Shown in pieces: positions 6,533 to 9,556 of a DNA stretch of 9,556 bases. The translations under genes were made by a program, and so were the position numbers. The stretch comes from JBDTNL01 sp039933785 (GTDB lineage Bacteria > Acidobacteriota > Thermoanaerobaculia > Multivoradales > JAGPDF01), in NCBI GenBank assembly GCA_039933785.1, contig JBDTNL010000108.1, positions 1 through 9,556 on the forward strand, in the 5' to 3' direction. The stretch's first letter is position 1, and every line of letters starts with the position of its first letter. The notes beneath the pieces were generated by a model. That model searched no databases and had not been told where the DNA came from. It was given only the letters and a program-made list of their open reading frames with translations.

Positions 6533-7580
6533 GATCCTCCGGCGCCCGCGCGTTTGCACCCTCGCTCGTACGGCGATGCTCGATCAGGCTTTCGACGCCA
6601 CCGAGCGATGTCGCCCGGTAGAAGAGACGGGCGCGGCCCACCACTCGCTTCGCCGCGGCGCCGCCCGCCCGCGCGTGAAACGAAATCATCGCGCCGAACG
6701 CGCTCATCTGCCGCCTGGCGATCGCGTGCCCGGGATCGGATGCGAGCCCCGGATAGTGGACTGAAGAGATTGCCGGATGACCCTCGAGCGCTCGTGCCAC
6801 CACCAGAGCGCTGCGGCATTGCACTTCCATCCGGCACGACAGCGTGCGCAGGCCGCGCAGCACCAGCCAGGAGTTGAACGGCGCCGCGACGGCGCCGAGG
6901 ACGTGGCGGGCGTGTTCCGCGTGCTCGTAGTGTGCGCCGCGCTCGCGAAAGACGAGCGCTCCGCCCTGAACGTCGGTGTGCCCGCCGATGTATTTCGTCG
7001 TCGAATGGAGGACCACGTCGGCGCCGAGCTCGATCGGCCGTTGCAGGACCGGAGTCGGAAAGGTGTTGTCGACCACCGTGAGCACGCCGGCCGCGCGCGC
7101 GAGCTCGATCGCCGGCGCCAGGTCGGTCATCCTGAGCAGCGGGTTGGACGGGCTCTCGAGCCACACCATGCGCGTGTTCGGGCGGATGGCCGCCGCGAGC
7201 GCGCTGAGATCCTGCATGTCCACGACGCTGTGCTCGATACCCCAGCGGGTGAGGAAATCCACCGCCGCCACCAGGTAGCCGTAGTACACGTCGCTCGGAA
7301 AGAGGATGTGCGAGCCCGGCTCTAGGATCTGGAACATCGTGCTGCCGGCGGCCGCGCCCGAGCCGAAGACCAGAGCCGCCGCGCCGCCCTCGATGGCGGC
7401 GAGGGCGCTCTCGAGTTGCGCCTGGGTCGGGTTCGACTCGCGGACGTAGCCGTACGCCGCGGGCAACCTCAGGTCCTCGTCGCGGGCGAAGGTGGTCGAA
7501 AGATGAAGCGGCGCTGCGACCGCTCCGGTAGCGGCGTCGACCTCGTGTCCGGCGTGAACGGCCAGCGTCTCGAATTGCAT
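6462..7580 (-). CDS. Cystathionine gamma-synthase/lyase family PLP enzyme (trans-sulfuration)
   Basis: A 372-residue fold-type I PLP enzyme of the Cys/Met metabolism family. Landmarks are YGYVRESNPT (43-52), with the Tyr and Arg that reach the partner subunit's PLP phosphate; FPSDVYYGY (94-102), with a Tyr that stacks on PLP; VVDNTF (169-174), with Asp171 for the pyridine nitrogen; and LHSTTKYIGGHTD (191-203), with Schiff-base Lys196. SLGGVESLIEHR (325-336) and IRLSIGLEHPDD (351-362) follow, with Arg352 as the likely carboxylate binder. Length is normal for the family. The reaction could be cystathionine gamma-synthase, gamma-lyase or a sulfhydrylase; the family cannot be split by eye, so I give no symbol. 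The ATG at 7580 matches the usual MxFETLAVHAG start, and the in-frame extension to 7844 only shadows the divergent small gene. TACACT lies 6 nt before the ATG. The 3' end overlaps the convergent membrane-protein gene. Confidence 0.92.
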   Translation of the reverse strand: MQFETLAVHAGHEVDAATGAVAAPLHLSTTFARDEDLRLPAAYGYVRESNPTQAQLESALAAIEGGAAALVFGSGAAAGSTMFQILEPGSHILFPSDVYYGYLVAAVDFLTRWGIEHSVVDMQDLSALAAAIRPNTRMVWLESPSNPLLRMTDLAPAIELARAAGVLTVVDNTFPTPVLQRPIELGADVVLHSTTKYIGGHTDVQGGALVFRERGAHYEHAEHARHVLGAVAAPFNSWLVLRGLRTLSCRMEVQCRSALVVARALEGHPAISSVHYPGLASDPGHAIARRQMSAFGAMISFHARAGGAAAKRVVGRARLFYRATSLGGVESLIEHRRTSEGANARAPEDLIRLSIGLEHPDDLIADLLQALA

Positions 7581-7586
7581 CCGGCA

Positions 7587-7592
7587 AGTGTA
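7587..7592 (-). promoter_or_regulatory. Putative -10 element (TACACT) for the PLP-enzyme gene
   Basis: On the minus strand TACACT is followed by 6 nt (TGCCGG) and then the ATG at 7580. There is no convincing Shine-Dalgarno, so a leaderless transcript is plausible. The hexamer matches TANNNT but only four of six TATAAT positions, and no -35 box is obvious. Confidence 0.35.
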
Positions 7593-7598
7593 TCGAGC

Positions 7599-7613
7599 CC
7601 GGCGCCACGCCGG
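7599..7613. repeat. Short perfect inverted repeat in divergent intergenic region
   Basis: CCGGCG (7599-7604), a 3-nt spacer CCA and CGCCGG (7608-7613) form perfect 6-bp arms. It sits just upstream of the TACACT hexamer of the PLP-enzyme gene, where an operator could lie. In DNA this GC-rich such a repeat can easily arise by chance, and there is no T-run to make it a terminator. Confidence 0.3.
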
Positions 7614-7620
7614 CCCCTGT

Positions 7621-7649
7621 TTGACCGGCGAGCGGTGAGGGACTAGGGT
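7621..7649 (+). promoter_or_regulatory. Putative promoter of the small acidic protein gene
   Basis: TTGACC at 7621-7626 (five of six matches to TTGACA), a 17-nt spacer and TAGGGT at 7644-7649. The start codon follows 8 nt later, so the transcript would have almost no leader. The AGGG inside the -10 could instead act as a Shine-Dalgarno if transcription starts farther upstream; the two readings exclude each other. Confidence 0.35.
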
Positions 7650-7657
7650 TGAGCCGC

Positions 7658-7945
7658 ATGCAGCACTACTTGTACGCCGTGTGGTTCCGCAACCTCGACG
7701 CCGCCGAGGACGACGAGGACCGTGAGTGGATGGCGTGCATGTTCGTGACCGGCGAGTCCGCCGGCGAGGCCCAGGTCTGGGGCGACCACCTGGCGCTCGC
7801 CTACGCGGTACGGCGGCCCGAGCAGCAGTTCCTGGGCTCGTCACTCGAAAGTGAGACTGGCGGGGACGTGCCGCCGGAGCATCTCGCCAGCGTGCCGGTG
7901 ATCGCGGTGGGTCATGAGGCGACGGACGAAGAGATCGGCTGGTGA
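7658..7945 (+). CDS. Small acidic protein of unknown function
   Basis: A 95-residue protein that I do not recognise as a named family. It begins MQHYLYAVWF, has an acidic run AAEDDEDREWMACMFV (15-30), then a short helix-like SAGEAQVWGDHLA, and ends DEEIGW. It has no signal peptide, membrane segment or cysteine pair and is probably cytoplasmic. The alternating hydrophobic pattern at both ends suggests a small alpha/beta fold. I have a vague memory of similar stand-alone proteins sharing the YxYAVWF start and the EIGW end, which would argue for a real conserved gene, but I cannot verify that. ATG 7658 is preferred over TTG 7649, since TAGGGT would be its -10 or AGGG its ribosome binding site. 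It diverges from the PLP-enzyme gene and lies 88 bp upstream of the Ada-AlkA gene on the same strand. Confidence 0.7.
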   Translation: MQHYLYAVWFRNLDAAEDDEDREWMACMFVTGESAGEAQVWGDHLALAYAVRRPEQQFLGSSLESETGGDVPPEHLASVPVIAVGHEATDEEIGW

Positions 7946-8016
7946 GGCTGAAGTCCGGGTTGTTGGCGACCTAGTTCGAGGTCCGAATCCGGCGGGTCCT
8001 GGTGGCGCCAAGCCTG

Positions 8017-8022
8017 TAGATT
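8017..8022 (+). promoter_or_regulatory. Possible -10 element (TAGATT) for the Ada-AlkA gene
   Basis: TAGATT matches TATAAT at four positions and ends 11 nt before ATG 8034, which would give a leader of only a few bases. There is no Shine-Dalgarno before the ATG, and no clear -35 box. The rest of the 7946-8033 gap shows only an 8-bp palindrome TGGCGCCA at 8002-8009. No Ada-box-like operator was recognised. Confidence 0.3.
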
Positions 8023-8033
8023 GCTCCTCGACG

Positions 8034-9556
8034 ATGCTGCTCACCGCCGACCAGTGCCACCGCGCAGCGCAGAGCCACGATCCGCGGTTCGACGGCGTCT
8101 TCTTCATCGGCATCGCTACGACCCGGATCTACTGCCGCCCGATCTGTCCGGCGCGGATCTCCAAGTCCTCCCATCGACGTTTCTTCGCCTCGGCCGCCGC
8201 GGCCGAGCGCTTTGGCTACCGCCCCTGCCTGCGCTGCCGCCCTGAGCTCGCGCCGGGGAAGGCATCGGTCGACGCGGTTTCGCATCTCGCGGTCGCCGCC
8301 GCGCTGCGCATCGCGGCCGGTGCGCTCAACGGCCGATCGGTGTCTGCCCTGGCGCGCGAGCTCGGGGTCAGCGAGCGTCACCTGCGCCGAGCCCTCGAGC
8401 GCGAGATCGGGGTATCGCCCGTCGAGCTCGCGCAGACTCATCGCCTGTTGCTCGCCAAGCGCCTACTCGCCGATACGGCGCTGTCGGTGACTCGGGTGGC
8501 GTTCGCCAGTGGCTTTCAGAGCCTTCGCCGGTTCAACACCACCTTCCGCGAGCGCTACCGTTTGAGCCCGAGCGAGGTGCGTCGTACGGCCCGGACCTCC
8601 AGCGCTCACTCGCGAAGTACTGAACGAGCGGTCACGCCGTCGGATCCGGTGCGCGAGCTCTTCCCTCTGACCCTCGCCTATCGGGCGCCGTTCGCTTGGA
8701 ATGAAATCTTGAAGTCGATCGAGCGCAGTGCCCTACCCGGCATGGAGGTCGTGCAGGGAAAGCGCTACGCGCGCACGGTTCGCCTCGGTGACCACAGTGG
8801 CGTGATCGTCGCAAGGAACGCAGGTTCGCCCGCCTCGACGGCGCCACTCGCTGCGCGGACCCACCTCGAGATCGAGATCTCGCTGTCGCTGCTGCCGGTT
8901 CTCATGGCCCTGCTCTCCCGCCTGCGCCGATTCTTCGATCTCGATGCCGAGCCCGCCGTGGTCGATGCGCACCTCGCTCAGGGAGGGCTGGGCGCGCTGG
9001 TGGAGACCCACCGCGGTATTCGCGTGCCCGGTGCCTTCGATGCCTTCGAGGCAGTCCTAACAGCACTTCTCGAGGGCGCCAGGCCCGGGTTTATCCGCCA
9101 CCACCAACTCGCCGAGCGCGTCGTGCAGGCGCTGGGCGACCCTATCGACAGCGGGATCCCCGGCCTCGACCGCTTGACGCCAACCGCGTCTCGAGTTGCC
9201 GCGGCGGGAGCCGAGGTTTTGAGCGCGCTCGGAGTGCCTCCGACCCGCGCGCGAACGCTGGTCGCGGTTGCCCGAGCGCTGGCGAACGGCGACCTCACAC
9301 TCGAACCCGGTGGCGAGGTCGGCGCCGCCCAGCGCGCATTGCTCGACATCGAAGGGGTCAGCGAACGGCTGGCGGCCCGCATCGCCATGCGCACCTTGTA
9401 TTGGCCGGACGCATTTGCCTTCGACGATGCGGCGCTCCAGCGCGCCGCCGGGGTGACCGGACGAGGTGCGCTCCGGGCGCAGGCGGAGCGTTGGCGACCC
9501 TGGCGCGCGTACGCGGCTCAGCACCTCTGGCTGCGCGACGCCGACGCCAGCCCCGC
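8034..9556 (+). CDS. Ada-type regulator fused to AlkA-type 3-methyladenine DNA glycosylase, 3' end at window edge
   Basis: I translated this frame directly: it is open for 507 codons to the right edge and probably almost complete. Residues 1-75 are an Ada zinc/methyl-phosphotriester domain: FDGVFFIG, YCRPICPAR with Cys34 and Cys38, and RPCLRCRPE with Cys65 and Cys68; in Ada the first cysteine takes the methyl group. Residues about 83-185 are an AraC-type DNA-binding domain with two helix-turn-helix units (SVSALARELGVSERHLRRAL and SVTRVAFASGFQSLRRF regions). From about 208 on comes an AlkA-type region: an N-terminal AlkA_N-like domain, then the helix-hairpin-helix glycosylase, with the catalytic Asp at 465 in DAFAFDDAAL and the usual RPWRAYAAQHLW end (488-499). 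It should remove alkylated bases and may regulate itself in response to methylation. The usual GQQV stretch is replaced (LEGARPGFI, 346-354), and the Trp of the GxGxWTA hairpin is absent (GVSERLA, 441-447). Confidence 0.9.
   Translation, partial: MLLTADQCHRAAQSHDPRFDGVFFIGIATTRIYCRPICPARISKSSHRRFFASAAAAERFGYRPCLRCRPELAPGKASVDAVSHLAVAAALRIAAGALNGRSVSALARELGVSERHLRRALEREIGVSPVELAQTHRLLLAKRLLADTALSVTRVAFASGFQSLRRFNTTFRERYRLSPSEVRRTARTSSAHSRSTERAVTPSDPVRELFPLTLAYRAPFAWNEILKSIERSALPGMEVVQGKRYARTVRLGDHSGVIVARNAGSPASTAPLAARTHLEIEISLSLLPVLMALLSRLRRFFDLDAEPAVVDAHLAQGGLGALVETHRGIRVPGAFDAFEAVLTALLEGARPGFIRHHQLAERVVQALGDPIDSGIPGLDRLTPTASRVAAAGAEVLSALGVPPTRARTLVAVARALANGDLTLEPGGEVGAAQRALLDIEGVSERLAARIAMRTLYWPDAFAFDDAALQRAAGVTGRGALRAQAERWRPWRAYAAQHLWLRDADASP

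Noticed and set aside
7581..7844. In-frame N-terminal extension of the PLP enzyme
   Set aside because: It is Arg/Pro-rich and lies over the divergent small gene. The family starts at the MxFETLAVHAG motif.
7965..8010. A tRNA-like T-loop pattern (GTTCGAG, then GGTCCGAATCC)
   Set aside because: No acceptor stem, anticodon arm or correctly paired T-stem could be built around it.
1..9556. CRISPR arrays, insertion sequences, long direct repeats, prophage genes
   Set aside because: No repeated units, transposase motifs or phage-like genes were seen on either strand.

Overview
This is a GC-rich bacterial window with tightly packed genes, short gaps, several GTG starts and ATGA-type overlaps. The gene content (HPr-kinase-like protein, S24/S26-like peptidase, GT-C membrane proteins, RuBisCO-like protein, Ada-AlkA fusion) suggests a soil or sediment bacterium of the Acidobacteriota, Myxococcota or Gemmatimonadota kind. 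There is no marker gene here, so that placement is a weak inference.

Left block, minus strand (positions 1-1748, reading right to left): an S24/S26-type peptidase-like protein with a fused C-terminal module, then a minimal nucleotidyltransferase, then an HPr-kinase/phosphorylase-like protein that runs off the left edge. The three reading frames overlap (47 nt, then ATGA), so they are almost certainly one operon. HPr-kinase-like proteins of this type often sit with PqqD-like carriers, S24/S26 peptidases and nucleotidyltransferases in poorly understood clusters. Any remaining partners would lie left of the window. The peptidase appears to carry Cys rather than Ser at the nucleophile position.

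Central block, plus strand (1776-6532): a GT-C-type polytopic membrane protein, a RuBisCO-like protein (RLP, form IV) and a second GT-C-like membrane protein. The first two overlap by ATGA and the third follows after 3 nt. An RLP between two membrane glycosyltransferase-like proteins is the most unusual arrangement here. The RLP keeps the lysines equivalent to K175 and K201 of RuBisCO but has KDDH in place of KDDE and no lysine in the loop-6 region, so it should not fix CO2.

Right block: a trans-sulfuration PLP enzyme (cystathionine gamma-synthase/lyase family) on the minus strand, whose 3' end overlaps the end of the second membrane protein by 71 bp. Divergent from it are a small acidic protein of unknown function and then an Ada-AlkA fusion DNA-repair protein, open at the right edge. 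The Ada-AlkA protein keeps the four zinc cysteines and the catalytic Asp but has diverged at two usually conserved glycosylase motifs.

Several genes without a well-placed Shine-Dalgarno sequence (peptidase, PLP enzyme, small protein, perhaps Ada-AlkA) have a TANNNT hexamer 6-11 nt before the start codon, which suggests leaderless or very short-leader transcripts. No CRISPR array, insertion sequence, rRNA or convincing tRNA was seen. No gene-free stretch exceeds 100 bp; the real gaps are 1749-1775, 7581-7657 and 7946-8033.
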